Shown in pieces: positions 1 through 12,200 of a stretch of 64,000 bases of DNA. The translations under genes and the position numbers were made by a program. The DNA is taken from assembly GCA_013399015.1 (NCBI GenBank), contig VWZX01010273.1, forward strand, positions 6,165,950 through 6,229,949, in the 5' to 3' direction. Below the pieces are notes generated by a model. That model was given only the letters and a program-made list of their open reading frames with translations. It had not been told where the DNA came from and did not search any database. Position 1 is the stretch's first letter; every line of letters starts with the position of its first letter. The stretch is from Galbula dea. Lineage: Eukaryota > Chordata > Aves > Piciformes > Galbulidae.

Positions 1-68
1 GCCAGGCAGGGGGGTTGGAACTAGATGATCTTTAAGGTCCCTTCCAACTCTGACAATTCTAGGATTCT
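1..68 (+). mobile_element. CR1 LINE 3' end, truncated by the window start
   Basis: The first 68 bases match the 3' terminus of avian CR1 retroposons. A G-run is followed by a ggttgga-actagatgatctt block, then ggtcccttccaac, and the copy ends in the short repeat attctagg-attcta. This is the untranslated 3' tail recognised by the CR1 reverse transcriptase, so no coding sequence is expected here. The rest of the element lies upstream of the window and its full length is unknown. The few differences from the consensus as I remember it suggest a moderately young to middle-aged insertion. The family is seen in the sequence and the age is inference. Confidence 0.92.
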
Positions 69-3000
69 ACTACTGAACACAATTACTGACCTTTATGCTG
101 TTAGGATTTTGGGGTGAGGAAGGGGAGTTGTATTTAATTAGAGTAAAAAGGAGTTAAAATAAAGAACATTTGTTAGAACAACACTCAAACCAACAAAGCA
201 AATTCCTTCAGCACAACAATGCAGTTTTCCAGTGCACTCAGAGTTAGTAGGTTGGACTTCTCTGTAACACTTGGTAAAAATGCAGAGCACACATTCTTGG
301 ACTGCAAAATGATTCGTAGCTACATGGAGCTCATATGCTGAATTTTTTATTATTTGAAGAATTATTTGAGAATTCAGCAACTTAAAAGCACCATAAAAAA
401 ATTAAATATGTTTTTTTATGATCCACAATGGTATAGTCTAGCTAAAGGATGCCAACGCTGCAGCAAGATGTCTCACTTCAATGGTCAGGAACACTTATTG
501 GAAGTTGACTATAAAAATACTTTAAAATATAAGCCAACCAAGCCTGGTTGGATATCATTTGGATCACAAAGGTGAACATATTTCATAGACTGGTAAGTTC
601 TTTGCTAATTAGAATATAAGAATTTCTGTTAACAAGATAAAAGGTTTTTGCTTACAGGCACTTGAAACAGATCAAGCAATTCAAGCTAATCAGTGAACAT
701 CCCAATATGCCTTAAGCACATTAACTATGACTGATGAACAATATGCAAACTATGCAGAACTGACCATTCAGTATATTCCCATTTTTGGAAACACTTATTA
801 TGTAAGGGTTGGTCATACTTAAAGAAGTCTTCTGAGGTATAAGAATGTCATTTAAAATTGAGGTTTGATATCTAAATACTTGCATATGCATTAGCACATT
901 ATTCCTTATTCTATAGCAGAATATTTGCAGTCAATTCTGTTATTTGACACAGCATTTCCATTATAAAACCACATAGTTATCTGGGGATTATTTCATGACT
1001 CTTCCTGAAATTCTTTGCTAAAGAGATGTCAAGATTTGATCTTAGCTGAAAGGGAAGTTAGTTGGCAAAAGTTTGAGACAGGTGTACTTCAACTTCAGAC
1101 TAGATGAAAAGTGGAAAAAAAATATCAAACTATCAAACTTTCTCCAGTTCTGCATATTGACCTGGAAGAGTCTAAGCCCACAGAGACAGATCATCATGCA
1201 GGGTTACTTTTCAAAGTTTGCACTGTCTGTTTTCAGAAGTAGGTAATCTTCAAAGGATATATAAAACAGTAGCATTGTGCTTTAAGCTCAAGACCATTGG
1301 AATATCTTTTGGACACAGCAATACATTCAAAGGGGATGGAGAAGATATTTCAATTGCTATGCTGTCTTGTTCTGCCTTGTGCAATTAGATCTGTGCAGAC
1401 TTCCAAACATAAAAGTCAAAGTTTGACCTCTTGTCATGAATGCCCACAGAGAACTAGCTGGCTGAAAGGGTTAAAATATTTGCATCCTCAAATTCCCTGA
1501 CAGGATGGATGTTTACATCAAAAGATCTATGTTCTTATTGAGGTAGAGTCTCTTCCCTTTAACTGCCATTTACACAGTTAGTATCTCCACTGCTCTATTG
1601 CTAGTTCAGTTTATATCTGCTGAGTTCCAATACTAAGTAGTTGGCTAGAAAAATCAGAGCACTAAAAAGGAAGTTCTAATAGCCTACAATAAATCTACTT
1701 GCTAAAGACAACAGGATAAATGTGCACCTTCAGATGGATGCTCAAACAAAGCTCAGCTGAATCCTGAGGTATTCCAGTGACAATGGACTAAATTAATAGT
1801 TGAGGAACAGGTCAGACTGGCTTTATTTTATTCTATGAATAAATGTTAATTGTCCATACAGCTGGTTACTTTGCTCTGTCAGTGCCTTATCTTGGTCTTT
1901 TCTTCCCTTCCACTAAAAAGTTTTTTAAAGTAGGTGTAAAATCTGATTCACACTGTGCTATCTTTTCCCCTTGCCTTTTTCCTCTCACCTATTTCTTATT
2001 CTGTACTGAAAGTACACTGGATTACTCTCAAGAGCATGGTTTACAGCCAGCAATTCCTTAGGAGTGGTGAAGTGCTATGCCTAACTCATACAATTTTTCA
2101 GCCACTTCTGACCAAGCTAGAAGCTGAGCTATGTATCCAAGAGGTCTTCAGGTCCAAAGTGTGAACTCAGAAAATATTTATACTGTATGTGAGGAAGACA
2201 GAGTGCTGTAAAGCCCAGGCACTACAAAGCAACTGGAGACAAGCAGAAAACCCAAAATTCTATCCAAAGAACATCAAAATTAAAACCAAGAAGAGAAATA
2301 GAAGCCAGAAAGCTTTCAATAAATCACCTGTTCTACTTCTCAGCTTTCAAACCATTTCAAGACTTGACAATGAACTCACCTTGGGTGTTCTTAAACACAT
2401 GACTAATTTTTCATTTTACCAAATTTTAGCATGCCTATGCTGATCACAGAGATTGGCTCCTGCTTATAAGATAATTTTTGCTTAACAAATTGCTCAGAAA
2501 CAGGCAGAGCTCTGCAGAATTACTTCTTTTAAAGGCTACTCAGGGGCAATGCCAATTCTATATTAACATGCATTCCTTGATCAATGTATCCACTTAAAAT
2601 AGATAATGCAAGAAAAATACTAAGATATTTTTAAAGAAATCAAATTGCATATGATTTATACATTCAGGCTGTGAAACCAGCATAGGTCAAGCACTAAGTT
2701 TCTGATAATGGAATGTCATCAATAAATACCAGAACAGCAGAAAAGTGGAAGTCTGAGCATTGAACTAGTAAGATGATGTACAGTCACTATACCACAAATA
2801 AGATTTTAGCTTAATCAGAGCCGGAGGATCTCCACATATGATCATTCTCCTTCTGTTTCATTTGCATTCAGGGAGCACCATCACAAAAACATTACAGAAG
2901 AGAGTCCAGGCATTTTTTTTTGGTGATTAAATGCACATTAGCAGATTTATGTTTTGCCCTAATTCACAATTGCTATTCACAAAGCAATGCTAGAGGAATC

Positions 3001-6000
3001 ATCTGGCTTGTAATGAAACAGTTTAAAACCAACAGCACTTCTCATATTTTTTCCTCTCAACATTTAACCACAAGTCCTCAAATAAGATTCATCAGGCTTG
3101 TGACAATCACTACCTTTATTCTGATCTATGTAGGGGGAAATAAAGGCACAAATAAAAAAATAACCCCCCAATATTTTTATTATTAAAATTCCTATTATTT
3201 CTTGTCAGTGGGCCAGGTGGTGTTCAAAAGCACACAAATGAAAGTGTACCTAAACTTTTAAAGCTTAGAATTTGAGGACTTGATCAGAAAGAAATGCAAC
3301 ATTTTAGCTGTATCAAAGGAGCCATTACTTGACAATGTTTAGAACTAAATCTCAGCTACCTACACTGAAGCATCCAGTATACAATCAAAACCTGTAACAA
3401 GTATATCATGGTCTATGACATGTTTTGTCTCTTCCCCTAGTTCTTTGTGAAAACAGTCACTTTACTGCAAAAAGAAATAGATCAAAATACATACATATTC
3501 TGAAAAAGATGTATAAAAGCCACTTGAATAAAGCAACACCCACCCTAGAAAAGCCTCTTAAGACTATATAGCTCTATCTATTGTTTGCTAGTGTTCTGCA
3601 AAATCTACCTCTGCTGTGATTTTAGGAATAAAAATAAAAGCCCTTCAACTCAGTAGGTTCTTGCTTACAAACCCTTGTGTACAGTCCCATAACTAAATAA
3701 TGAGGAAAAAGCACAGTGGTTTTCACTTCTTCAGCAGATAGTCTAAAAACAAAAGCAGTTTGTATGCAGGTTGGTCAATAGCAAAGTATTTATGGATGCA
3801 GTTATCCCAAAGGTTTAACAAAAGAACTATTATTAGAACACAAACACCAGGTATTATTCTACCCAGTAAGCAATTTTTCTTGGTTAATTTAAGACACATC
3901 ACAAGTAAACTTCACCTATGTTAGAGTTTTGTAGCCTGGCACTTCCAACTATGTTTTTCTGAACAGAAAGGTCTGTTTCCTCTCCTTTGTTGATCAAATT
4001 CAGAGCACCTGGTGTCTAAATTGCTAATTTGCCTTCAATTATCATCCTATGAATTTTCAATTGATCCACTTGCAAATCCCAGGAATTTCCAGCTTGTGGA
4101 ATTAACATGTTACAATTTAGATTCAGCTCCCTGCTGTTCATGCCCTAGTAAACATTTTTTTTTGAACAGACAATATAAAAGAAGAGTAAAAAAAAAAAAG
4201 AGATCCTGTCTCTCATGAAGTATAATCACATGCTTTCTCCAGTATCAGAGTACTCCCTAGTCCCATATCAGGGCTTTCATATAAAAAGCAAAGTGAAGGA
4301 GCACCATCTAGGAAAACACTATTTCAATTTCCTTCCAAGCCAGTTCTATATATTCCTTTAACACTCCCACTGCTAATAAAGGAAAACAACACTTAAAGAT
4401 GTGTTTTGCTTGTAAACACTAATAGGATCATAGCTCAGTGTCAGATGTGTCTTCAGTGTAAAGGAAGAACTGTATAATCCTTTCAGCTCCCTGGGATGCT
4501 CCTTAGCATGCACTCTCCAACTGCAGTAGTTTTTTCCCAACTTCTTTCTCCCATTGTCACCTGAACACTTCAGTTTTCCTCAGATATTTCTAGATATGAA
4601 CAGTTCTAGTTACCATCATTGATTTAATATAGATGTGTGGTCACATGAACTTTATTATAAAACTTTGTGGATGATAGCAGCTTATCTATTAAGGTGTCCT
4701 TTCCTTGCTGTGGAATTCCTCCAGACAATCTTCCTTCCTCTGGGAATTCCTGATTACCCCAAACTTTTTTTGGCAATATTATTGCACTGCCTCTGTTGAA
4801 TGCAAAATTACCCTGGAATTTTTTTTAACACCAAGAACCATTAAAGTCTGAGATGGGAAATAAAAAAAAAAAAGGCAAGAAAGATTTCTACTCTGCTGCT
4901 TAAATAGCAGCACAGACTATGACCTTCAGCATTCTCATTATAGCACTTCATCCTACTGACCATAACAAACTACCTCCCCAAGCAACTACAATGCAGGGAG
5001 AAGCTACAGCTCAAACACGCTGCAAATGAGAACAACAAAAGAGGTACTTGGTAAGGATATATAATCTTGATGGCAAACATCCTGTTAACTCCTTCCCTTC
5101 CTGTGATCAGACATAAATTGTTCAACAAGTAAAACTATAATATATGCAGAGTTCCACCTAGCTCCATCCTGAGTCCCATGTAATAAATTTACTGCTAAGT
5201 TCTGCTTTATACTAAAATTCTCAACTTACAAAGCACAGTGAGTACTAAAATACCACAAAATATCTTAATCCTGCTTATATGGAAATTACATCAATGAGCC
5301 CCAGAAGAGCTTCCTTTAATAATACTATTATATATGTCTACAATATTATTGTTATTTATTTAATAAAGGATATTCTAAATCTCCAGGAAAATTTACAAAT
5401 CCCTCCTCAAAGTAATTGTAACAAATGCAAAAGTAGCATATTCAAAGTCCTTCTGTCACACAGATTTAGTTTTTAAATGTCTATGTGCTAATATCCCATG
5501 CTGTTTCAACCCTAAAGAGAACACCATTTGTCTTTTGATCCTTGGGTCTTTGGGAGTAGCAATTTGGAAAGGATGAAACCTTCTATCTCCCTCAGTTTGG
5601 CTATAAGCTGCTTTTAGATATGCTCTCATAAGGAGGAGCAATGTAAGAACTCACCAGTGTCCCTTCAGAGCCCTAGCCCAGCACTCTCAGTGAGTTTCCT
5701 CCCAGGTGCCATCTGCTCAGGAGTCTGAGGAGCTGAGAAAGAGGAGACTGGCTATCACAAGAGCCCCAGCGTTGGCAAAGGGGCTTTATTCCTTCAGTGA
5801 GACCACAGACTTCAAAAGACTTGATACAAACCACAGTTCAGCAGCAGCCCCAGGGCTTTTTTTTTTGTCTCCCCATGGAGCTGGGAGACAAGTACACTTT
5901 TCTTAAGCCTTTGATCAAATTTTAACAGTTAAATAACACTGGCTGAGCTTTTGTCCCTTTATAATTTGAGTTGCAAGTGAACATAAGTAATTCTGATAGA

Positions 6001-7765
6001 AAAGAAAAAACACAGGGCACAGACACTTTGATATTCACAGTAAAACTGGCCTGCATGATCTAGAAAAGATTCATACAGTGGAGTTGGCAATTGTTTTGCC
6101 AAGGCCCAAAGCAGGAGAGCCATTCATTATCTGGCCAATGAATGCATACACACATGCAACTATTAACCATTATTTCCTAACACTATTGGCACAAGGAGAC
6201 AGAGGAAATACATCTCACAGTTACCTTCTCACCATTACTGAAGTGATGATCAAGACTGATCTGGCACAAATGGATTTAGCTGTAGGGTTTGACTGTACAG
6301 ATCAGAGTCTTATTTTTTATCACTCAGCAACAGTGTTTCTAAAATTTGGTCACTCCATTATTTGCTACTTGACTTACATCAAGCATAACAATAAGTGGCA
6401 GTCATCATTCATTTAAGCAGTCATAACAGGTCACTTGATGAAACAACATCCGAAACCTAGTTGTGAGCACAGAGCAGAGGATATGAAAAGTAACTAACAC
6501 ATGAACAAAACAATCCTCTGAAGGAAAGCCACAAAGCAACCAAGAAAGAAAATCATTTCCTCCTGGATATTTTTACTAGCTAGGTGTAGCAAGTAATTTA
6601 GTCACTGAATTACCTACTCAGATCTACTGCTCAGTGGCACTGGCTTGTAAAAACCATCCCAGGTGTTGAAATAGAGCATTAAATTAATAAACAAGTAAAT
6701 ATGCAGGTGTCCATCAATGATTGATTTTTATTCATATATATAAACCAGAAGTATATAATATGTAATATCTTCCATGTTTGTTTAAACAAATAAATCAATA
6801 CTTCACAGTTTTTGTAAAGCTGCTCAGAATTCTCTTATTCTGGGTTCTTATTAATTCACATGTTAAAAGGCAAAGGCCAGAATCTCTGCTGTAATCTCAA
6901 GTGTAAATCAGAGTAGATTAATTCTTTTGAAGAAGTCTCACACAAGAAACATTCATACAGAATATAGATTGAAGGTTGAGGTTATCTACTCAACCAGCAA
7001 AAAATTAGATTATCACAGCTCAGAGGCTGGCTGGCTCAAAGGCCAGCTCCACTTTAGACACTTCTGTGGTAAAGGGAAAGAGCCACTTGTAAAACTAGAA
7101 ATTTTAGCAATATTTCTGCAGCAGTAATGTCAATTAACAGCTCTTAAACTTTATTTTCATATAGAAAATCATAATTTGATCTACACACTTGTTATGGAAA
7201 AATAAAACATGTCTTCCTTTGCATCAAGATACACTTGTTATTCCTGCCTATTAGATCAACTAATTGTGTTCTCTTTTCTGCTGCAAGGATTACATTCAAC
7301 CTGCTTGCTAAAAACAAAAAAGAGATCTTGTACCATGAAGACAAAGCATCAGTGGCCTACATATTAGCATGTACACTCTATTATGATCTTATTCCACCCC
7401 ACTCTGAGACTTCTCTATATATAAGAACATTCAATATATGGTTAGCTTCCCAGACCTTTTTTGTAAAATCAGAATGATGTTTTATCAACATGTTTTATTT
7501 GCTACACAACTAGGCAGGTGGAAATATGCATTTTAAAAGAACAGAGGGAAACAGAGGACTTACAACACTTGCACCACAACATTCACTTGGTTAAATACAC
7601 ATGGCTAAGACTGCATGGTCTCATTTTAGACTCTGTTTTATTAAAGCAGTGTTCCTTTTGCTGCTTCTTATGCCAGTTCCTAGCCTATGTTCATAGTAAC
7701 AATTTTTGTCACTGCTGATGGATTTTAATATATTATGTTTGAGGAAATAGCAGCAGGTATTTAGT
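69..7765. other. AT-rich intergenic or intronic DNA, no gene recognised
   Basis: No recognisable gene, RNA or interspersed repeat. The open frames here (all under 113 codons, on both strands) have no familiar motif. A-tracts of 12 bases lie at 4188-4199 and 4862-4873. Neither is flanked by an element I can identify, so I do not call them retroposon tails. The longest frame (6078-6416, 112 codons, plus strand) has no domain and no supporting splice signals that I can see. Old, highly diverged repeats cannot be excluded by eye. Confidence 0.6.
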
Positions 7766-7783
7766 GATATCTAATTAGATGTC
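7766..7783. repeat. Near-perfect 18-bp palindrome centred on TAATTA
   Basis: gatatctaattagatgtc reads the same on both strands except for one symmetric pair of positions, and its inner 12 bases (7769-7780, atctaattagat) are perfect. The core TAATTA is the classic double homeodomain half-site. In an AT-rich window a 12-bp palindrome is expected about a dozen times by chance, so the element is notable mainly beside the similar one at 35684-35701. Confidence 0.55.
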
Positions 7784-7919
7784 AAAGCTCTCCCTTGTTA
7801 ACCACACACACTCCCCAGTGTAATAAAGCTGTTCCTAGAAAATCCAGAACATTTTATATTTAGAAACATTTTTAGACTTTACACAATTATTCTCAGGAAG
7901 GGTTTTTCTTTCTCAAGGA
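7784..7919. other. Short unannotated spacer
   Basis: I see no gene, repeat or motif of note between the palindrome and the A/C-rich patch that follows. Confidence 0.6.
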
Positions 7920-7920
7920 A

Positions 7921-7975
7921 ACTAAAAAAACCACACAGACAAAACCACAAAAAACCCTCACACAAACCACCAGAA
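7921..7975. repeat. A/C-rich low-complexity patch
   Basis: The plus strand is almost entirely A and C with irregular A-runs and CC/CCC runs. It is not a regular tandem repeat. It resembles the patch at 18612-18676 and is the opposite-strand counterpart of the G/T-rich block at 35343-35445. Such strand-asymmetric patches arise by replication slippage and can persist neutrally. Confidence 0.7.
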
Positions 7976-8319
7976 TCTTAGTAAAAATGTCAAGTTCAGA
8001 GGGAAGTGGCAGAATGAGTGACCCAGCATTGTGAGGCAGTCCACTTTGACTCCAGTAGATGATGCAATTACAGTCATGACTTATGTTTCATAAGCAAATT
8101 ACCTTATAAACAATTGACAGTTATACTGAAATAAAGCCTCAAAGATCAGCTTTTTAAAAAAAAGAGATTCTACAAGGTGTAATATGAGTACAGGCTAGCT
8201 GACCACAGAGTAAATGGAATCAGCACACACAGTTCACTCCCTCCCCCTAAAATATTATGTACACACGCACCCACACACCGATATCTTTTCTGCCTACAGC
8301 AGTTTACCAATAGCTTATT
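7976..8319. other. Unannotated spacer with a pyrimidine/CA-rich stretch
   Basis: No gene is recognised. A C- and CA-rich stretch around 8238-8280 (including short cacacac runs) is the only compositional feature. Confidence 0.6.
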
Positions 8320-8560
8320 TGTTTACAGTGAGTTGATCATCTGCAATAGTGGATGCAGTGGAGTTGATTAGATTTTATTAATTTGCTCACTTGCTAATTA
8401 GGATAATGTATCTGTTAGCTCCAGATCCTCAGCTAGCAGCCTTATGAAATGGAGACTGTAAGGCTGTGCCCTTAAACTTCGCAGTTGAAATTAGCTGAGC
8501 GGAGCTAAAAGTCAGTCAAGGAATGATTAGGTGAAAGAAGTACTGAGGTTATTAAACTAA
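8320..8560. promoter_or_regulatory. Candidate conserved non-coding element rich in homeodomain motifs
   Basis: This block has the texture of a vertebrate developmental enhancer. It is free of recognisable repeats and balanced in composition, and it contains several TAAT/ATTA cores (gctaattagg near 8394-8403, attagatttt, ttattaat) mixed with caggtg-like and ttagctgagc words and two CpGs (cttcgcagtt, gagcggagc) in otherwise CpG-poor DNA. No open frame of note crosses it. The call rests on texture alone: what is seen is the motif clustering, and enhancer function is inference. Confidence 0.3.
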
Positions 8561-9847
8561 ACAGACTGGCTGAAAATTCATATCTGCTCTACTAAGACTT
8601 TGAAAGCTGCAAGAAACTCTTTGATGTTCTCTATCATAGATTGCAGAAGTGCTTCAGTGAATATCTACATCCATCTACCGTGGTATTATCACACAGAGCT
8701 CCTTTCAGAGGTCACTGTTACAGACAAGCACTAGATTTAAGCTTTCAGGACTGTCTTTCCAAACATATTTTGTGACATGGCTTCACTTCAGGACTGCCTT
8801 GCTTGTGACCTCTAGGTTATGTCACTGCAACATTCTCTGCATGGGGATGTTGTTAAATTATATTGATATGTTCAGACTTGAGCTACCTTTAAAGACAGCT
8901 GAAACAACTCCTGGGGCTATTTCATGCTTACCACATTCTGCAACCTGTGCTCTTTAAAAAATAACCATGCTAAACCACAGAGGACTACAATATGCTTGTA
9001 ACCCACTCAATCTTGCCTTCCTCACGTTGCTTTAGGTCACCATAGTTACAGATACTAAACATCTTATGCCATTTTTCTTCTAAAGTATGTCTGAAGTATT
9101 TCTTTCCCCATTGGGAGGCAAAAATAACAACAGACTTTCTGTTGTTGCCCATTTGTAGTAAACTTCACCAGCAATTCTCTCAGCCTTTCCTGCCCCAGCT
9201 CCTGCTCTATTTTGACTTGATATTTTTGGTATTGCTGACAAATCTAAGAATACTGGGACAAAAATCTGATTTGAAATACAGAGGAAGACACAAGAAGCCT
9301 GCAGTCACTCATTAATAAACAGATTTCTGTTAATAATGTATATTAAAAGTGGAGAAGCAAATAATGGGGTCCACAGCATGTGACCCAGCTTAGTAAGAGA
9401 ATCAAAACATCTTTCTTCTTCCCTTCCCAAACCTCCATCCAGCTAATAAGCAATCCACACTAGGAATAGGCATGTCAGGTGTTTTCCATCTAAATCAGGA
9501 GTGAACCGTAAGCTTTACTTAGGGCATGCTGTAAAAGCAGCTTTCTCTGTAGGATATCTTCAAGAAAGGCAATAGCCCGTTCAACTAGGACTGCTTTACA
9601 CAGTTGTTTGCTTTCAAAGCCTTTATTTATTGTGTGTAGGAGTAGTTGATAAAAGGATTTCTTAGTTGTTTTTTTTTTAGTTGCTAGACTGCACTAAATC
9701 TTTCCCTTCTCTATTATTCAGTACTTGGAAATGTAGGTGCAAGTACCAGATAAATGCAAAGCAATTATTTTAACACAAGGAAGTCCCAGAACATGTGTTG
9801 TGTAACTCACTTAAAAATTCACACACAGATTTCTTTTTTTTTTTTTT
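8561..9847. other. Unannotated AT-rich DNA ending in a T-tract
   Basis: No gene is recognised. It contains a small perfect inverted repeat at 9126-9146 (9-base arms, 3-base loop) and ends with a run of 14 T at 9834-9847, which forms the start of the pyrimidine tract described in the next entry. Confidence 0.6.
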
Positions 9848-9870
9848 AAATATTTTTTCTTTCACTGCAG

Positions 9871-10001
9871 CAAACCTGAGTGTTTTGTACTGCATTCTGC
9901 CTGAAGATGAAACCAATGGGATTACACAGAAAGTGACAGAGCCAGCTGGAACCCTGGATAAAAGCTACAGTACCTCTCAAAATGTGACCTGCAGATGTTA
10001 A
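9871..10001 (+). CDS. Candidate terminal coding exon (hypothetical)
   Basis: A T-rich tract (9834-9868, including T14 and ttttttctttcactg) ends in CAG at 9868-9870, an almost textbook vertebrate 3' splice site. From there a frame entered at the second codon base runs 43 codons to TAA at 9999-10001. The peptide is hydrophilic with a short non-polar start (NLSVLYCIL), two Asn-X-Ser/Thr sequons (NLS, NVT) and a Cys-Arg-Cys end. The segment is less AT-rich than its flanks. I do not recognise the protein and see no partner exon, polyadenylation cluster or donor site tied to it. It could be a terminal exon of an unrecognised gene or lncRNA, or chance: T-tracts followed by CAG are common. Confidence 0.18.
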
Positions 10002-11300
10002 AGATAGGATCACAGTAACAACTTTAGGAGTGTACTAGCAAAACACACCTGCATTTGCTTGAGTAAAAGAATTCTGCAATTACAACAGTGGCTCTGCTGA
10101 CCCAGTCCACCTCTGCTTTAGCTACATTTCCTAGTCTCTTCCCTGCCTAACATTATTCAGCATAGAGAGCTGAATTCAGCTTCCTTTCACTTCAGTTCTT
10201 ACCCAAGTACTAACCATGTTCAGATCTGAAAAATTAATTAAATACTAGTTATTTTGTCACTGTTCAAAACTTGTTGTTATTGTTTGGGTCTTATAGATGT
10301 TTTTGATGCTGATGACAGCTGCTGCTGGGAAAGTATAAACTATTTTCAGTGGTGCTTATTCACATAGTTCAAACACTCCCTGCTTTTGCTGTAAATGTAT
10401 GAAACTCCATCTTCACATTTAAGCAGCAGCTTAATTCCACCCACTTAATCTGGAATAGTGCCCAAGCAAGTAGAGAGCCAGGATAAATGTGTATGTATTA
10501 TCCTAGTCACAAACACCGTTCCTTATCTACACCCAACCATATTAAAGTACTTATGTTCTTTCATAGCTGAGTATGGATGGTTTTGAACTACTTTCAGACT
10601 AAAATTTTCAATGTTCTGAAGAGCTGAACTAGAGCTTTTTTCTCTCTTCACTTGTACAAACTGCAAAAAGTTTCTGTTACTTGAAGAAAAATACAAAATA
10701 AACACATAACCACCAAGAAGGAAGCACTACCTGGCTTGTTCCCAAAGCAACATAGTTGCAAGCTCAGAAAACTGCAGCAACTAGGTACTTCTGTGAAAAA
10801 TCTTTACATTTTGAGGAGTGTGCAATTCACACCTTTTGATTTCTTTCCTTCTTTAAGAATTTTAACAAGATTTTTAATACAGTTCTTGCTGCCAACACTC
10901 ACTGACTCCACTACCATTCAACAAAAACACTTCTGAACCACGCACATGGATTTTACACAGGTTTTAACAAGCCCTGTGAGGCTGTTTTCCTAGGCCATAT
11001 GTAAAAGTAACACTTCAGGAAAAGAATTTCTGTCCTCAAGGAGAGGTGAAGCACACCAGAGAAAGCAGAATTGCCACATGACAGGGATACTGGGTGTCTT
11101 CACACTGCTTGCTCTCAAAAAACACTTTGGGGACTTTGCTGTTTGGTCTTAAGAAGACAGCCACAAATTCTGACTGTCACATTTTATTTGTTGTAGAACA
11201 ACTTCTCCATCACTTATTCCTTCTCTTCCCAGTCTTATTTCAGAAGCCAAATAAAATATCCTCTTATGAGAAAGACAGCATTCTTTGCTCCAAGAATGAC
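10002..11300. other. Unannotated AT-rich DNA
   Basis: No gene, RNA or interspersed repeat is recognised. Short frames on both strands (for example 10523-10705 minus, 10736-10936 plus) carry no familiar motif and are treated as chance. Confidence 0.6.
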
Positions 11301-11463
11301 TGAGCACAGAAACAAGCTGCCCAGAGAGGCTGTGGAATCCACTTCTCTGGAGATATTCAAAAACTACTTGGCCACAATCCTGTGTAATTTACTCTACAGG
11401 ACCCTACAAGAGCAGGGCAATTGGAACTAGACAGCCTTCCAAACTTAAGCATTCTGTGATTCT
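11301..11463 (+). mobile_element. CR1 LINE 3' fragment
   Basis: The sequence tracks the CR1 3' region in order: a gagcacagaaacaagctgcccagagagg block, then gctgtggaatcc, then ctctggagatattcaaaa, then ggacctgtgtaattt-like words, then the tail ggaactaga with ccttccaa, and finally the terminal repeat attctgtg-attctt. The 'ctgcccagagaggctgtgga' stretch is the last coding part of the CR1 second ORF. Substitutions and small gaps put it among the older copies in the window. It is 5'-truncated, as is usual for CR1. Confidence 0.88.
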
Positions 11464-12066
11464 TAAACACTTACCTCTCAATTGCTACTTGCTTCTGTCC
11501 TTCCTGAGCCATAGCATGGACAGGAGATGGTGAAGAAGATGAGAAGCTGCAGAGGATTACAGCCATGTCCCACACACTACCTCATAAACAGGGCCTGGTT
11601 TTGGCTAGCAAAGGGCAAGACCACATCTGTCTGCCATTAAAAGCTGATTAGAAATGTGCCACAAATGTCCTGCTGGCCTTGCCTGAGGGTTTACACCCAG
11701 GTCATCAGCCCTACCCACATTTTCCTGCCTCAGTACATGTCCCTCACTGACTGCAGCTCTGGCAGCCCAGGGCCATCTTTCCTTTGTCAGGTGTGGCAGG
11801 GGAAAAAAGCAGTTGTATTTTAGCAAACTAGAGCATGCTTTAAAAGAACATTAGATTATATGGTTTTAATGCTACTGGTTATTATTTGCTGCCTGTTATT
11901 CTAGTAGCATAGTGAGGGATTTTTTTATGTCAGTTTGGCTGCTGCACACCAGGTTGCTGAGGCATCCCTGCTCCCTTCTTTTCTGGCACCAGCCTCTGGT
12001 GGCATCTCTTGTCACACAGGACAGAAAACTCTGCTTCCAGGGGAGCAGATGCAGTGAAGATGGATA
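11464..12066. other. Unique DNA between two opposed CR1 fragments
   Basis: About 600 bp lies between the 3' end of the preceding plus-strand CR1 and the 3' end of the following minus-strand CR1. It is somewhat more GC-rich than its surroundings (for example 11660-11800 and 11950-12050). No gene is recognised. A 73-codon minus-strand frame (11605-11826) lacks recognisable motifs. An older repeat may be hidden here. Confidence 0.5.
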
Positions 12067-12200
12067 GGATAGAATCATCTAGGTTGTAAAAGATCTCTAA
12101 GACTATCAGGTCTAACTGTCAACCCAACACCACCATGCCCACTGTCACCCATGTCACAAAGTGCCAGGTCTGCATGTTTTTTGAACACCTCCAGGGACTA
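12067..12200 (-). mobile_element. CR1 LINE 3' fragment, reverse strand
   Basis: Read on the plus strand, the segment starts with gatagaatcatctaggttg, then a aaagatctctaagactatca block, then ggtctaactgtcaaccc-like and accatgcccact words, ending around ttgaacacctccagggact. This is the reverse complement of a CR1 3' end of the type whose consensus reads roughly AGAATCAT-AGGTTGGAAAAGACC on this strand. Similarity fades after about 12200, so the fragment is 5'-truncated. It is clearly diverged. Confidence 0.8.

Noticed and set aside
4188..4873. A12 tracts as possible retroposon or processed pseudogene tails
   Set aside because: No recognisable cDNA or SINE body lies upstream and no target-site duplications are evident.
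6078..6416. 112-codon plus-strand frame
   Set aside because: No recognisable domain, no splice signals and AT-driven composition. Treated as chance.
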